Positions 35,411 to 45,191 of a DNA stretch of 64,000 bases are shown here, piece after piece (within the stretch, counting starts at the first letter, position 1; every line of letters begins with the position of its first letter). Source of the DNA: Hyphomicrobiales bacterium (lineage in GTDB: Bacteria; Pseudomonadota; Alphaproteobacteria; Rhizobiales; HXMU1428-3); NCBI GenBank assembly GCA_021775425.1, contig JAJFHX010000008.1, forward strand, positions 46,868 to 110,867, given 5' to 3'. The notes below the pieces were generated by a model, which saw nothing but the letters and a program-made list of their open reading frames with translations, had not been told where the DNA came from and ran no database searches. Position numbers and translations under genes: made by a program.

Positions 35411-36763
35411 ATGTCTTTTACCGTTGCTATAATGGGCCGCCCGAATGTGGGTAAGTCCACTTTGTTCAATCGTCTTGCCGGTCGCCGGCTGGCGCTTGTT
35501 GACCCACGCCCGGGGATGACCCGCGACAGGCGGGAAGCACAGATTGAAATCGGAGATATTAAAGCAACGCTGGTTGATACGGCGGGGCTTGAAGAAGGTG
35601 ATGATGACAGCATTGAAGGGCGGATGCGGCGTCAGACCAAAGCGGCGATTGATGATGCGACCCTGATTTTATTCATGATTGATGCGCGTTCCGGGGTGAC
35701 ACCTGCTGATGAGGTTTTTGCTGAGCTTGCCCGGCAAACCGGGCAACGAGTTCAGTTGATCGTTAATAAATGCGAAGGGCGGTCCGGTGATGCCGGGTTT
35801 TATGACAGCTATTCACTTGGGCTTGGTGACCCAATAGCCATTTCATCTGAACATGGCGAAGGGATTGGTGAGCTTTATACTGTGATGTCTGAAGGCTATG
35901 AGGCTTGGAAGGCTGAACAGGAGAGTGCTGAAGAAGGGGATGATGAAACGCGGGCTCTGAAGGTCGCTATTGTTGGCCGCCCGAATGCTGGCAAATCTAC
36001 GCTTGTTAATTTGCTGCTTGGTGAAGAGCGGATGATCACCGGGCCAGAAGCTGGTTTGACGAGAGATTCAATCTCAATAGATTTTAACTGGGGTGAGCGG
36101 CGTTTGCGTTTGTTTGATACGGCGGGCCTGCGAAAAAAGGCACGGATTAAAGACCGGTCTGAGAAAATTTCAGTTTCTGATGCGGTGAGGGCGATCCGTT
36201 TTGCGGAAGTGGTTGTGTTGCTGCTTGATGCTGACTGCCCTCTTGAAAAGCAGGATATGACGATTTGTGATCTTGTTGCTGAAGAAGGGCGCGCATTGAT
36301 TATTGCGGTGAATAAGATTGACCTGCAAAAAAATAATGCCAAATTTCTGGCTGATATTCGCGAGCGGGTAGAGCGGTTGTTGCCGCAGATCAAAGGTGTG
36401 CCGGTGGTGCCGGTTTCTGCGCTGAATAATCTTGGTGTTGAAAAAATGATGGAGGCGTTGTTTCAGATGGAAGAGACCTGGAATAAGCGGGTCAGCACTT
36501 CTGCGCTTAATCAGTTTTTACGCGATGCGATTGACAGGCATACGCCGCCAGCAGTTAGTGGACGCCGATTGAAAATGAGATATATGACACAGCCCAATGC
36601 GCGGCCACCGACTTTCATCTGTTTTTGCTCACGGCCAGAAGTGCTGCCGACATCATATGTGCGTTATCTCATTAATGGGCTTCGAGAAGCGTTTGATATC
36701 TGGGGGGTGCCGGTGCGATTGCATATGCGCAAAGGTGATAACCCATATGATAAAAAAGACTAA
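35411..36763 (+). CDS. der: Ribosome-assembly GTPase Der (EngA)
   Basis: 450 residues, two tandem GTPase domains plus a C-terminal KH-like domain, needed for 50S subunit maturation. Domain 1 has GRPNVGKSTLFN (residue 8 on) and DTAG; domain 2 has GRPNAGKSTLVN and DTAGLRKKARI, with NKID and NKCE-type specificity motifs. The frame opens 27 codons earlier, but the family starts at MSFTVAIMGRPN, so the ATG at 35411 is taken. It follows bamB, a common alphaproteobacterial and gammaproteobacterial order. Confidence 0.96.
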   Translation: MSFTVAIMGRPNVGKSTLFNRLAGRRLALVDPRPGMTRDRREAQIEIGDIKATLVDTAGLEEGDDDSIEGRMRRQTKAAIDDATLILFMIDARSGVTPADEVFAELARQTGQRVQLIVNKCEGRSGDAGFYDSYSLGLGDPIAISSEHGEGIGELYTVMSEGYEAWKAEQESAEEGDDETRALKVAIVGRPNAGKSTLVNLLLGEERMITGPEAGLTRDSISIDFNWGERRLRLFDTAGLRKKARIKDRSEKISVSDAVRAIRFAEVVVLLLDADCPLEKQDMTICDLVAEEGRALIIAVNKIDLQKNNAKFLADIRERVERLLPQIKGVPVVPVSALNNLGVEKMMEALFQMEETWNKRVSTSALNQFLRDAIDRHTPPAVSGRRLKMRYMTQPNARPPTFICFCSRPEVLPTSYVRYLINGLREAFDIWGVPVRLHMRKGDNPYDKKD

Positions 36764-36836
36764 ACATGTTAAGGGTTGAAAGTTGTCATTGGTGGGTGGT
36801 TTTTAACTTGTTGCGATTTTAGTGAAGGCTTGTCTG

Positions 36837-37283
36837 ATGGAGCTGCTGTTTTATCATCTGGAGCGGGCACCGCTTGAGTGGGTGCTGCCTGATCTTTTGT
36901 CAAAAAGTCTGGAAAAAGGCTGGCGGGCTGTGGTGGAAACAACCGAGCCAGCACGAATAGTCGCACTAGATGGGATGCTCTGGACTTATAGTGATGAGAG
37001 CTTTTTACCACATGGCACCATTGGGGATGAGAATGCAGCTGATCAGCAAGTACTGATCACGGATCAGCCCGGCAATGACAACAAGGCTGACATCCGCTTT
37101 TTTATCGATGGCGGCGATGTGACTGCTCATGAAGGCTATGAGCGATTGGTTTATATTTTCAATGGCAATGACGAAGATGTGCTGAATAAAGCGCGTGAGC
37201 AGTGGAAACTGGCGAAGGCAGCGGGGCTTGAGGCAACATACTGGCAACAAAGCCCGGAAGGGCGCTGGGAAAAGAAGGCCTGA
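36837..37283 (+). CDS. holC: DNA polymerase III subunit chi
   Basis: 148 residues, HolC. It links the clamp loader to single-stranded-DNA-binding protein. Family features: the start MELLFYHLERAPLEWVLPDLL, KGWRAVVET, LDGMLWTYSDESFLPHG, and the VLITDQPG and ERLVYIFNG segments. AAGG lies about 10 bases upstream of the chosen ATG; a GTG five codons earlier is possible. Usually encoded after pepA; here after der. Confidence 0.9.
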   Translation: MELLFYHLERAPLEWVLPDLLSKSLEKGWRAVVETTEPARIVALDGMLWTYSDESFLPHGTIGDENAADQQVLITDQPGNDNKADIRFFIDGGDVTAHEGYERLVYIFNGNDEDVLNKAREQWKLAKAAGLEATYWQQSPEGRWEKKA

Positions 37284-37491
37284 TTTTTTGAAACAGCTTT
37301 GTTGCAGTGTTCTGATCTCGAGATATGCAGCCTTTACTATGTGCGCTTGGTTTAAAATCATTCCAAATTATGAGTATGCTTTTGTGGTTTCAATTTGTTA
37401 AGTTGGGGCGGCATTTGCTGTGGGCGAAATCAACTTGAGTATACATGTTTGTGTCTTTATGTGGTGAGGCGAAGAATGGAAGTTATGTTTG

Positions 37492-38244
37492 ATGAATGAG
37501 GATAAGCGCAAAGAAGCGCGGCAGCGAGCTGACAGATTACGTGAGGCTTATGAAGCTGAGGGGCAGCCTTTATTATGGTTTGAGGCTTTATATAAGGAAG
37601 CCCAAGGTGATGCGGAATTAATTCCCTGGGGCGGGGTGGGGAAAAAAGAAGGTGGGGCTGGTATAGACGTTCAGGAACGCACAGCTCAGCCAAATGGTGG
37701 CTGGCAGCATGGGCAGGCGCGTTTGCCGCTGGTTAACTGGCTTGCTGAACTTGACGCTTCTGATACTCGGGGCAAGGCGCTTGATGTGGGGTGTGGGCTT
37801 GGACATAATGCAGCGGCTTTGCAAAAGGCCGGTTTTGAAGTGACGGCTTTTGATATTGCCCCGACAGCGGTTGAATGGGCGGCCAAGATCTATTCTGATT
37901 TGCCGATTACATGGGAGGTGGCCAATTTATTAGAGCTGCCTGAGGCATGGACGGCTCAGTTTGATCTGGTGAGTGAGACGTTTACCATCCAGGCGTTAGT
38001 AGGTGATGAAAGAAAGCCAGCTTTTGCGGCTCTTTCGAAACTGGTAGCGCCGGACGGGCGATTGTTGATTGTTTGTCGTGGGCGGTTAGAAGACGAAGAG
38101 GCCAATCCGCCGCCCTGGCCGCTTACACCTGATGAGCTTGATCATTTCCACTCATATGGATTTCGAAGCGTTAAGCGGGCGGAGTATTTCGATGACAGGG
38201 ACCCGCCTAACCGGCATTTTGTGGCTGAGTTTCGACGGCTTTGA
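37492..38244 (+). CDS. Class I SAM-dependent methyltransferase
   Basis: 250 residues. The SAM-binding motif I is clear (ALDVGCGLGHNAAAL, about 98-112) followed by the acidic motif (GFEVTAFDIAPTAVEWA), and a later FDLVSETFTIQAL segment. An N-terminal part with WFEALYKEAQG and LVNWLAELD precedes the Rossmann core. Small-molecule methylation is likely; the substrate is not evident. It is followed at about 60 bases by fetAB on the same strand. Confidence 0.85.
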   Translation: MNEDKRKEARQRADRLREAYEAEGQPLLWFEALYKEAQGDAELIPWGGVGKKEGGAGIDVQERTAQPNGGWQHGQARLPLVNWLAELDASDTRGKALDVGCGLGHNAAALQKAGFEVTAFDIAPTAVEWAAKIYSDLPITWEVANLLELPEAWTAQFDLVSETFTIQALVGDERKPAFAALSKLVAPDGRLLIVCRGRLEDEEANPPPWPLTPDELDHFHSYGFRSVKRAEYFDDRDPPNRHFVAEFRRL

Positions 38245-38303
38245 TACACCGCTGATTTCAGTTGACCATTATCAAGCATTTAAAAAGTTATTAAAGGAAA
38301 TCG

Positions 38304-38951
38304 ATGATCAAAATCGAAAAACTTGAAAATGAGATATTCGGGCCAGTTGACCTGACGCTTGAGTCTGGGCAGGGGCTTGTGGTGCGGGGGGCATCTGGTT
38401 CAGGAAAAACACGATTTATGCGCGGTGTGGCGGATCTTGATGAGACACGGGGAGAGGTAATAGTTGATGAAATGGCACGCAGCGAGATGTCGGCATTTGA
38501 GTGGCGCAGGCTTGTGCGGTTTGTGCCGGCTGACAGTCACTGGTGGTATGAACGGGTTGGGGAGCATTTTGAGCGATCAGACGGGCTGATCATGGATATG
38601 GAACAGCTCGGATTAAAACCCGCGCAACTCAACCAGCCAGTTAGTGAGCTTTCTACCGGTGAGAAGCAGCGGCTGGCATTTTTGCGGGCGATCGCTGACA
38701 AACCGAAAGTGTTGTTATTGGATGAGCCAACCAGCGCGCTTGACGAACACTCAACAAAAGGCGTTGAAGCTTTGATTGAAGCGGAGATGGCGCGGGGATG
38801 TTCCGTTTTAATTGCCAGCCATAGTGATGTGCAGGCGGAGCGGTTTGGCCCGGCATGTCTGACTTTTCGGGCGGGTGCTGCTGAAGTAGAGACGTTACTT
38901 TTAAGCGGCGAACTGCAGAAGGGTGGAGCAGAGAATGGCGGGGTGGTGTGA
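38304..38951 (+). CDS. fetA: ABC transporter ATP-binding protein, FetA/YbbL-like
   Basis: 215 residues, compact ABC ATPase. Walker A GASGSGKTRFM (about 33-43), signature LSTGEKQRLAFLRAI, Walker B VLLLDEPTSALDE and the His switch SHSD are all intact. With the adjoining UPF0014 permease it matches the FetAB system, linked in E. coli to iron export and oxidative-stress resistance. RBS AAAGGAAATCG; stop overlaps the permease start (TGATG). Confidence 0.87.
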   Translation: MIKIEKLENEIFGPVDLTLESGQGLVVRGASGSGKTRFMRGVADLDETRGEVIVDEMARSEMSAFEWRRLVRFVPADSHWWYERVGEHFERSDGLIMDMEQLGLKPAQLNQPVSELSTGEKQRLAFLRAIADKPKVLLLDEPTSALDEHSTKGVEALIEAEMARGCSVLIASHSDVQAERFGPACLTFRAGAAEVETLLLSGELQKGGAENGGVV

Positions 38952-39754
38952 TGGATTATATCAGCCTTAGTTTTTTTGATCTCGCGCTAGCCGCATTGTT
39001 GATGCTGATTAACGGCGGGCTTTCTATCGGGCTGGGTCTCGGGCTTGAGCGGACTTTGCTGGTCAATAGTCTGCGTATGACAGTTCAATTGATGCTGATT
39101 GGTTTTGTGCTGAAGTTTATTTTTGTGCAAACCAACCCTTTATGGACGTTTGGTCTGGCGCTTATCATGATTTTGCTGGCCGGGCGGGAAATTCTGGCGA
39201 GGCAGAGTTACAGGCTAAAGGGGCATCAGGCTTATGGGCTTGGGACCGGGACTTTATTGATGGTCGGTTTTTTCTGCACTTTGTTTGCAATAGGGCTACT
39301 TGTTCAACCAGATCCATGGTATTCGCCGCGTTATGTTTTGCCGATTTTAGGGATGGTGCTTGGTAATACAATGACGGGTATTGGTCTTGGCATGGAAACG
39401 CTGACGACTTCTATTAAAAGCGAACGAGGGGTAATTGAAGGGCGGCTATCCTTAGGGGAGCCGCGCTTTGTCGCGCTTAAGGGGCATATTCGAAAAGCCA
39501 TGAAAAACGGCATGATGCCGATTATTAATGCGATGGCGGCATCTGGTGTGATCTCTTTGCCGGGGATGATGACCGGGCAGATTATTTCAGGTGTTGACCC
39601 GGTTGACGCAACGAAATACCAGTTGATGATTATGTTTCTGATTGCTGGCGGTACGGCACTCGGCACGACGATGGGGGTGCTTGGTATGGGGTTTTTGTTA
39701 ACGGATGAGCGGCACCGTTTGCGTCTTGATCGCTTGAAAACTGACGAGACATAA
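38951..39754 (+). CDS. fetB: ABC transporter permease, FetB/UPF0014 family
   Basis: 267 residues with about seven helices. UPF0014 features: LGLERTLLVNSLRMTVQLMLIGFVL, LILLAGREI-type segment (ILLAGREILARQSY), GMVLGNTMTGIGLGME, SLGEPRFVALKGHIRKAM and MMTGQIISGVDPVDATKYQ. Coupled to fetA by the stop/start overlap. Predicted iron exporter subunit by family; no iron-responsive box was identified upstream. Confidence 0.9.
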   Translation: MDYISLSFFDLALAALLMLINGGLSIGLGLGLERTLLVNSLRMTVQLMLIGFVLKFIFVQTNPLWTFGLALIMILLAGREILARQSYRLKGHQAYGLGTGTLLMVGFFCTLFAIGLLVQPDPWYSPRYVLPILGMVLGNTMTGIGLGMETLTTSIKSERGVIEGRLSLGEPRFVALKGHIRKAMKNGMMPIINAMAASGVISLPGMMTGQIISGVDPVDATKYQLMIMFLIAGGTALGTTMGVLGMGFLLTDERHRLRLDRLKTDET

Positions 39755-39928
39755 AGGCCTTGAAATTTCTGGCTTTGTTGGGTTGAATGGAAGAGAAGCC
39801 TTATCATCCGGATTGGACAGATATTTACCGGCTAACCCGATTGAATTTTACCGACGCCCTCAGAATAAATATCTCATCAGTGAAAGTCTGAAATTTCAAA
39901 ATTAAACATTGCAATAAAAAGGATCGTT

Positions 39929-40558
39929 ATGATTGATCTCTATTACTGGCCAACAAGTAATGGCAAGAAGCTTGCTCTTGCGCTTGAAGAATTTGAACTG
40001 CCTTATAAAGTCCATTGGATTGATATTAATAATGGAGACCAGTTTGAGCCATCATTTTTGAAGATCTCTCCGAATAACAGGATCCCGGCGATCGTTGACC
40101 CGGATGGACCGGGCGGTGCGCCGATTTCTATTTTTGAATCGGGCGCTATTCTTCAGTATCTCGGATTGAAGTATAAAAACTTTTATGCGGCCGCGCATGA
40201 TACACGACAAAGAGTGCTGGTTGATCAGTGGTTGTTCTGGCAGATGGGCGGTCTAGGGCCGATGGCCGGGCAGGCGCATCATTTCAGAGTGTTTGCTGAT
40301 GAAAAGGTACCTTATGGCATCGAGCGCTATACGAAGGAATGCACTCGGCTATATGGTGTGATGGAGCGGCAGCTTGAGGGGCGGGATTATTTCGCCAACA
40401 CTTACAGCATTGCTGACATGGCGATTTATCCGTGGGTTATTTCGTATGAACGGCACGGGCAGAACCTTGACGATTTTCCGAATGTGAAACGGTGGTTTGA
40501 AGCGGTGAGCGCTCGGCCGGCTGTTGAGCGGATGCAAAAGCTCGTCAAGCAGGATTAA
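39929..40558 (+). CDS. Glutathione S-transferase, YfcG/Nu-class-like
   Basis: 209 residues. Thioredoxin-like N-terminal domain with the TSNGKKLALALEE start (an Asn in the place of a catalytic Tyr/Ser), NNRIPAIVDPDG with cis-Pro and the glutathione-binding FESGAILQYLG, then the all-alpha domain with ERQLEGRDYFANTYSIADMAIYPWV. This fits the YfcG-type GSH-dependent disulfide reductases. RBS AAGGATCGTT. Monocistronic by spacing. Confidence 0.9.
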   Translation: MIDLYYWPTSNGKKLALALEEFELPYKVHWIDINNGDQFEPSFLKISPNNRIPAIVDPDGPGGAPISIFESGAILQYLGLKYKNFYAAAHDTRQRVLVDQWLFWQMGGLGPMAGQAHHFRVFADEKVPYGIERYTKECTRLYGVMERQLEGRDYFANTYSIADMAIYPWVISYERHGQNLDDFPNVKRWFEAVSARPAVERMQKLVKQD

Positions 40559-40883
40559 AGGACAAAACTCGCTTTTAGAAATTTGTTTGGGCTATGGTTT
40601 ATAGTCTCTTAAAGCTTAGGTTAACAATTGCTCAACTGGTATTCTGAAACGAGTCAGTTGGTAATGCTTTTTGCCTAAATGCTTCAAAACAAAACAAAAA
40701 CTGGCGTTTGTTCGTCATTTATTAGCCACGTATTTTTACTCTATATTTGAATAGTTGTGACATCTTTTCCTTGTCAACTTGTTGGCTCTCTTCGGCAGGG
40801 GTTCTCAATTGAACCTGAAGAGAAGTATTGCGTCACAGGCCCGGCTTATTTGTTCTGGTCTGTTTTAAGTTAGGAAAAATGTT
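40559..40883. other. Intergenic region before short Sel1-like gene
   Basis: About 325 AT-rich bases without ORF. A small inverted repeat GGTTC-tcaatt-GAACC lies near 40800-40816, about 70 bases before the next start. Nothing else that I can support. Confidence 0.4.
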
Positions 40884-41150
40884 ATGGCACGTTTAGAAAT
40901 GCCTATGAATGTTGAGATGGAAAGCGCCATTGAAAGTGGCTCTGTCGATGCATTGTTTGAGCTTGGAAAAATGTATGCGGCTGGCCGTGAAGTGGGTGCA
41001 AATCTTGTGATTGCCCATAAGTGGTTTAATCTGGCTGCCCTTAAAGGCAACAGAGCTGCACTGACATATCGCAAAGAAATCGCCAGTGAAATGAGCAAAA
41101 TTGAGATTTCAGTTGCTCAGAAGCTTGCGCGTGAATGGCTGAAGAAATAA
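40884..41150 (+). CDS. Short Sel1-repeat protein
   Basis: 88 residues, no signal peptide. One and a half Sel1/TPR repeats are visible: SVDALFELGKMYAAGREVGANL and IAHKWFNLAALKGNRAAL, then a helical tail ISVAQKLAREWLKK. Such short proteins are widespread in alphaproteobacteria and may be docking modules; function unknown. AGGAAAAATGTT precedes the ATG. It is convergent with the following secreted protein gene. Confidence 0.82.
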   Translation: MARLEMPMNVEMESAIESGSVDALFELGKMYAAGREVGANLVIAHKWFNLAALKGNRAALTYRKEIASEMSKIEISVAQKLAREWLKK

Positions 41151-41178
41151 CCACGTAATTGTGCATCTGTGCTTTTCG

Positions 41179-41835
41179 TTAGCATTTGTTGAAAAAGCTT
41201 GTGATGCATTTATAGGTGGTGGTTGCGGCGTCACCGATGGTTTCGCCAACTGACTTGACGGTACTTTTGGTGCTGTCATAGCCCTTTTTCACCGTCTCTG
41301 TGGTTTTGTTATAGCCTTTCTGGACGGACTTTGTTGTCTGCTTGTATGTCTTTTTGGTTTCATCTACCAGGGTTGGTGGTTTTTGCTTTGGTGGACGGGC
41401 GGCTTCTATTGGTTGCTCTTCTGGCTGATTGTCTGGCTTTAATTCAACGGCACTGCGATTTTTGAGATAATAAAGCTCTCCGCCGCATTCGGTCGGGTTT
41501 TTTCTATTGGCAGCGCACTGGCCATGGGCGCCGTATTGGGCAATTTCCTGGATGCAGGAAAATTCGAGACCCTTGATATTCACATTATTCAGGTTTGTTG
41601 TCTGGTCTGGTTGATAGCCGGATTGAGTCTCAGCAGTACCGAAGCGACATTGATAAACTTTGCCCGGGTCATTACATATCACACAGACACTCATCTCTTC
41701 TGCCAATGCTGGGAAAGGTGTTGAAACAGAACCGGCAATTGTCAACAAGAGCGCCGCACAAATCAGCTTGATTGGAAAAACCGAAGGTATTTTCCGGATG
41801 TACTGAAATTGAGATTTTATGGACTTCATGTTCAT
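41179..41835 (-). CDS. Secreted cysteine-containing protein with lysine-rich repeat tail
   Basis: 218 residues, unknown family. A hydrophobic signal (about 22-45, ending PALA) is followed by a domain with eight cysteines up to about residue 125 (SVCVICNDPGKVYQCRF, GLEFSCIQEI, GQCAANRKNPTECGG), then a Pro-rich part and three imperfect repeats of the type TTKSVQKGYNKTTETVKKGY. It ends in two more cysteines (YKCITSFFNKC). Likely disulfide-bonded in the periplasm; possible envelope binding through the basic repeats is an inference. Confidence 0.72.
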   Translation of the reverse strand: MNMKSIKSQFQYIRKIPSVFPIKLICAALLLTIAGSVSTPFPALAEEMSVCVICNDPGKVYQCRFGTAETQSGYQPDQTTNLNNVNIKGLEFSCIQEIAQYGAHGQCAANRKNPTECGGELYYLKNRSAVELKPDNQPEEQPIEAARPPKQKPPTLVDETKKTYKQTTKSVQKGYNKTTETVKKGYDSTKSTVKSVGETIGDAATTTYKCITSFFNKC

Positions 41836-42231
41836 GTCTGTTTCCCGAGATCTTGTTTCGGCAATCTAGTTTAAATATGTGGCAAAGGTATTTTCTGGCT
41901 TTATTTGCTGCTTTGTAAAAGATTATAGCAAAAAATTGTGGTTGTGAAAAACTTCAATTCAACTCTTAAAGTCGCTGCCGTTATTTTCATATCTTCTTTA
42001 AATGGAATGGCTGTGTCTCTGGTTTGTCAGAGAAAATAATATTGTGTTTGAAATTGCTGTTGTGATTTGCTTTTTTGGGTTGAGATCATTTATAGAGAAA
42101 TAAAAATTCTTAGCATAAATACTTATTTAGCTGATTTTTGGCATAATCACATACTATAGTTTTAGGACAGTTTTTGTGGGTTGTGTTTTGCCATAATTGT
42201 TCTTGTTTGAATCGAGAGAGTTGTATCTTTT
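41836..42231. other. AT-rich intergenic region between divergent genes
   Basis: About 400 bases, strongly AT-rich, between the secreted protein gene (leftward) and the DUF2062 gene (rightward). It should contain both promoters. No ORF, terminator or RNA gene that I can support. Confidence 0.45.
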
Positions 42232-42825
42232 ATGTTGTTTAAACGCCGTGATAAAGCGTCAACCGCTGAGAATATTCGAATCTTTTTATGGCCCCGGCGT
42301 AGCTGGTCTCGATCTGTGAATTATATATTGCTGCGGGTGAACCGCTTAAGTGGTTCTTCCCATGCCATTGCGCTTGGTTGTGCGGTTGGAATTATGGTCT
42401 CTTTTACGCCGATTATGGGATTTCATTTTTTAGCCGCCGGAATGCTTGCTTATGTTGTCGGTGGTAATATCATCGCTTCAGCGCTTGGTACTTTTTTTGG
42501 CAATCCGCTGACATTTCCATTTATCTGGGCATCGGCTTATAAGTTTGGACACTGGATTTTGGGGAATGAGGCGAAGGAATTCAAGGTTGCTGATCTGTTG
42601 GATATTTTTTCTAACGGTTTTTTTTATGCCCTTGATAACGCCTATGAAATTTACATGAAACCTATGATGATCGGTGGTTTACCGCTTGGTTTTGTAACGG
42701 CGTTCTTTGGTTATTTTATCATTCGAAAACTGGTTGAAAACTATCAGGGACGCCGGCTTGCGCTATTGCAAAAGCGGGCTCGCGAGGTGGTTGAGGCTGT
42801 TTCAGGTGAACACAAAATGACATAA
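42232..42825 (+). CDS. DUF2062 membrane protein
   Basis: 197 residues with three or four helices. Family core: [26 protein letters not shown], then [29 protein letters not shown] with the conserved NPLT motif. In alphaproteobacteria this family commonly sits before acpS-lepB-rnc-era, exactly as here. Function unknown, possibly envelope related. Confidence 0.88.
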   Translation: MLFKRRDKASTAENIRIFLWPRRSWSRSVNYILLRVNRLSGSSHAIALGCAVGIMVSFTPIMGFHFLAAGMLAYVVGGNIIASALGTFFGNPLTFPFIWASAYKFGHWILGNEAKEFKVADLLDIFSNGFFYALDNAYEIYMKPMMIGGLPLGFVTAFFGYFIIRKLVENYQGRRLALLQKRAREVVEAVSGEHKMT

Positions 42826-42884
42826 CTGACCGTTTATCGGAACGGTTTTTGTTTGTTGTTTTTATGCTTTTAAGGGCAGAACTT

Positions 42885-43283
42885 ATGATTCTTGGCATTG
42901 GCAATGACATCATAGACATCAGGCGGATTGAGAAAACGCTTGAAACTTATGGTGATCGATTTATCAACCGGGTTTTTACTGATGTTGAACGCAAGAAATC
43001 AGAGCGCCGTCATTTAAGAGCTTCATCATATGCAAAACGGTTTGCGGCGAAAGAAGCCTGCGCTAAGGCGCTTGGAACGGGGATTGCCTCTGGCGTGGCG
43101 TGGCGTGACCTTGGGGTGGTTAATAACCCGAATGGCGCGCCATCAATGGTCTTGACCGGAAAAGCGCAGGAACGGCTCAGTTCTATGGTACCTGCCGGCT
43201 ATAAGTCTGTTATTCATCTGACGATTACTGATGATTACCCAACGGCACAGGCTTTTGTCATTATTTCGGCGCAAATGGCCTGA
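42885..43283 (+). CDS. acpS: Holo-[acyl-carrier-protein] synthase
   Basis: 132 residues. Transfers the phosphopantetheine arm from CoA to apo-ACP. Motifs are [18 protein letters not shown] with the Mg-binding Asp, and [19 protein letters not shown] with the catalytic Glu and Lys. AGGGCAGAACTT precedes the ATG at 42885; the frame opens 12 codons earlier without family support. Confidence 0.96.
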   Translation: MILGIGNDIIDIRRIEKTLETYGDRFINRVFTDVERKKSERRHLRASSYAKRFAAKEACAKALGTGIASGVAWRDLGVVNNPNGAPSMVLTGKAQERLSSMVPAGYKSVIHLTITDDYPTAQAFVIISAQMA

Positions 43284-43468
43284 TAGTGTCTGATCAGGGC
43301 TTGAATCGGCTAGATCTTTAATTTCCCTACCCGGTCCTTATATCTGTTATTAGTAAAGTTGAACAAAACTATCGCTGATTGTCAGGCTTAAATGATTGCC
43401 TTGCACTGTAATTTTGCGCTATAGGCAGCTGTGAAAAAAAGGTTTTCATCTGAAGGAGTTGTTTTTAA

Positions 43469-44212
43469 ATGAGTACTGATGTTGAGAAAAGCGGTGCCGC
43501 TTCGGATGAAGGCTGGTGGGAAATTTTCAAAATAGTTTTCCATGCCATTTTACTGGCGATTATTGTCAGGATCTTCATTCTGCAACCGTTTAACATTCCC
43601 TCAGGCTCTATGCAGGGCAATCTGCTGATTGGTGATTATCTGTTTGTCAGTAAATTCAGCTATGGCTACAGTAAATATACCTTTGGGACGGATTTGTTTT
43701 CGGGCCGGGTTTTTGGCAGTGAGCCTGAGCGCGGTGATGTGGTTGTTTTTAAATTGCCGCGTGACAGCAGCCAGGATTATATCAAACGGGTGATTGGATT
43801 GCCGGGTGATAAAATCCAGATGATTGGCGGTATTCTGCATATCAATGGCAAGCCTGTGCCCAAAAAACGAGATGGTCAGTTTGTTGAAAGTGTCAATGAG
43901 CGGGCAGTTGCACGGTTTGAGGAAACTTTGCCAAATGGGGTTAAGTACCTCTCTCTTGATGAGCAGCCGCATAATGGGCGCAGCTATACTGACAATACAG
44001 ATGTTTATACGGTACCTAAAGGGCATTATTTCATGATGGGTGACAACCGGGATAATTCGTCTGACAGCCGGGACCCTGATGTCAGCTTTGTGCCATATGA
44101 AAATCTGGTTGGTAAGGCACAGATGATCTTTTTCTCGAAGGGGTCGTCGGATGACCCTTCAAGTGGTTTATTCAATATTCGCTGGGCGCGGATATTTAAA
44201 CTCGTGCGGTAA
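43469..44212 (+). CDS. lepB: Signal peptidase I
   Basis: 247 residues, membrane protease that removes signal peptides. One N-terminal helix (about 20-40) is followed by box B NIPSGSMQGNLLIGDYLFV with the catalytic Ser, box D QDYIKRVIGLPGDKIQM with the catalytic Lys, and box E MGDNRDNSSDSR. RBS GAAGGAGTT. The stop overlaps the rnc start by one base (TAATG), the usual lepB-rnc coupling. Confidence 0.97.
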   Translation: MSTDVEKSGAASDEGWWEIFKIVFHAILLAIIVRIFILQPFNIPSGSMQGNLLIGDYLFVSKFSYGYSKYTFGTDLFSGRVFGSEPERGDVVVFKLPRDSSQDYIKRVIGLPGDKIQMIGGILHINGKPVPKKRDGQFVESVNERAVARFEETLPNGVKYLSLDEQPHNGRSYTDNTDVYTVPKGHYFMMGDNRDNSSDSRDPDVSFVPYENLVGKAQMIFFSKGSSDDPSSGLFNIRWARIFKLVR

Positions 44213-45087
44213 TGGTCGTGACTGATAAAGGCGCAGATGGTAAAAGCAAAGATAATAAAAGCAGTGATGAATTGCCCGTTGCCAAAAAGGCGAAGGCGGC
44301 CAGGGTTAAGAAAAATGCTGCATTAAAAACGCGCTCGCCTGATCAGTTAGAGAAAAAAATCAATTATCATTTTAAAGATCAGCAAAAACTGATTTCAGCG
44401 CTTACTCATGCTAGCAGTCAGGCTAGTAGGCAGGCAAGCGACCTGGCTGCAAAAAAGGCTGAGGTTTCAGATCAGGATAATGAGCGGCTGGAATTTTTGG
44501 GCGACAGGGTGCTTGGTCTGTCAATTTCTGCAGCATTACTGAAGCTATATCCTCAGAGCGATGAAGGGGGGCTGGCGCGCCGTTATAACAGCCTGGTTCG
44601 CCGCAAGACCTGTGCCGAAATTGCGGTTGATTTATCGCTTGGTGATTATGTCATTCTGAGCGCTGGCGAAGAACGGTCTGGCGGGCGGAAAAAATCTACA
44701 ATTCTGGCTAATGCGATGGAAGCTTTGCTTGGTGCTGTTTTTCTTGATGGTGGCTATAAGGCTGCGGATAAAGTGATTTGCAAATTATGGTCTGATAAAC
44801 TGGTGAGCGGTCAGAAAGTCAGTCTGGATGCCAAAACCGCACTGCAGGAATGGGCGCAGGGGCAGGGGTTTGATCTGCCAACATATCAGCATATTAACCG
44901 GACAGGGCCGGACCATAACCCTGTTTTTGAGGCGCAGGTTTATGTGGCGGGCCTTCAGGTGGATTTTGAGACAAAAGAAGGTGGCAAGCCTGGTTCTGGT
45001 TTTGGAACAGGTGTTTCAAAACGTATTGCTGAGCAAAATGCTGCGAGAGACTTGCTCATTCGGGTTAAAGTCTGGGAAGAAGACTGA
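44212..45087 (+). CDS. rnc: Ribonuclease III with lysine-rich N-terminal extension
   Basis: 291 residues, against about 225-240 for most RNase III. The catalytic motif NERLEFLGDRVLGL and the second acidic motif NAMEALLGAVFLDGG are present, followed by a double-stranded-RNA-binding domain (TALQEWAQGQG to the end). The first 45 residues are hydrophilic and Lys/Ala/Ser-rich, and an insert rich in Ala/Ser/Lys splits helix 1 and 2 (HASSQASRQASDLAAKKAEV). It processes rRNA and structured mRNA. Start fixed by overlap with lepB. Confidence 0.95.
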   Translation: MVVTDKGADGKSKDNKSSDELPVAKKAKAARVKKNAALKTRSPDQLEKKINYHFKDQQKLISALTHASSQASRQASDLAAKKAEVSDQDNERLEFLGDRVLGLSISAALLKLYPQSDEGGLARRYNSLVRRKTCAEIAVDLSLGDYVILSAGEERSGGRKKSTILANAMEALLGAVFLDGGYKAADKVICKLWSDKLVSGQKVSLDAKTALQEWAQGQGFDLPTYQHINRTGPDHNPVFEAQVYVAGLQVDFETKEGGKPGSGFGTGVSKRIAEQNAARDLLIRVKVWEED

Positions 45088-45191
45088 ACAAGCCTGAAAT
45101 GAATGTTTGTGCTATTGTGCTGATTGGTAAAAAATCAGCTTTATGAGAGCAGTACCGGTTTATTTCTCTGTACACTTTTAAAATCATTCAA

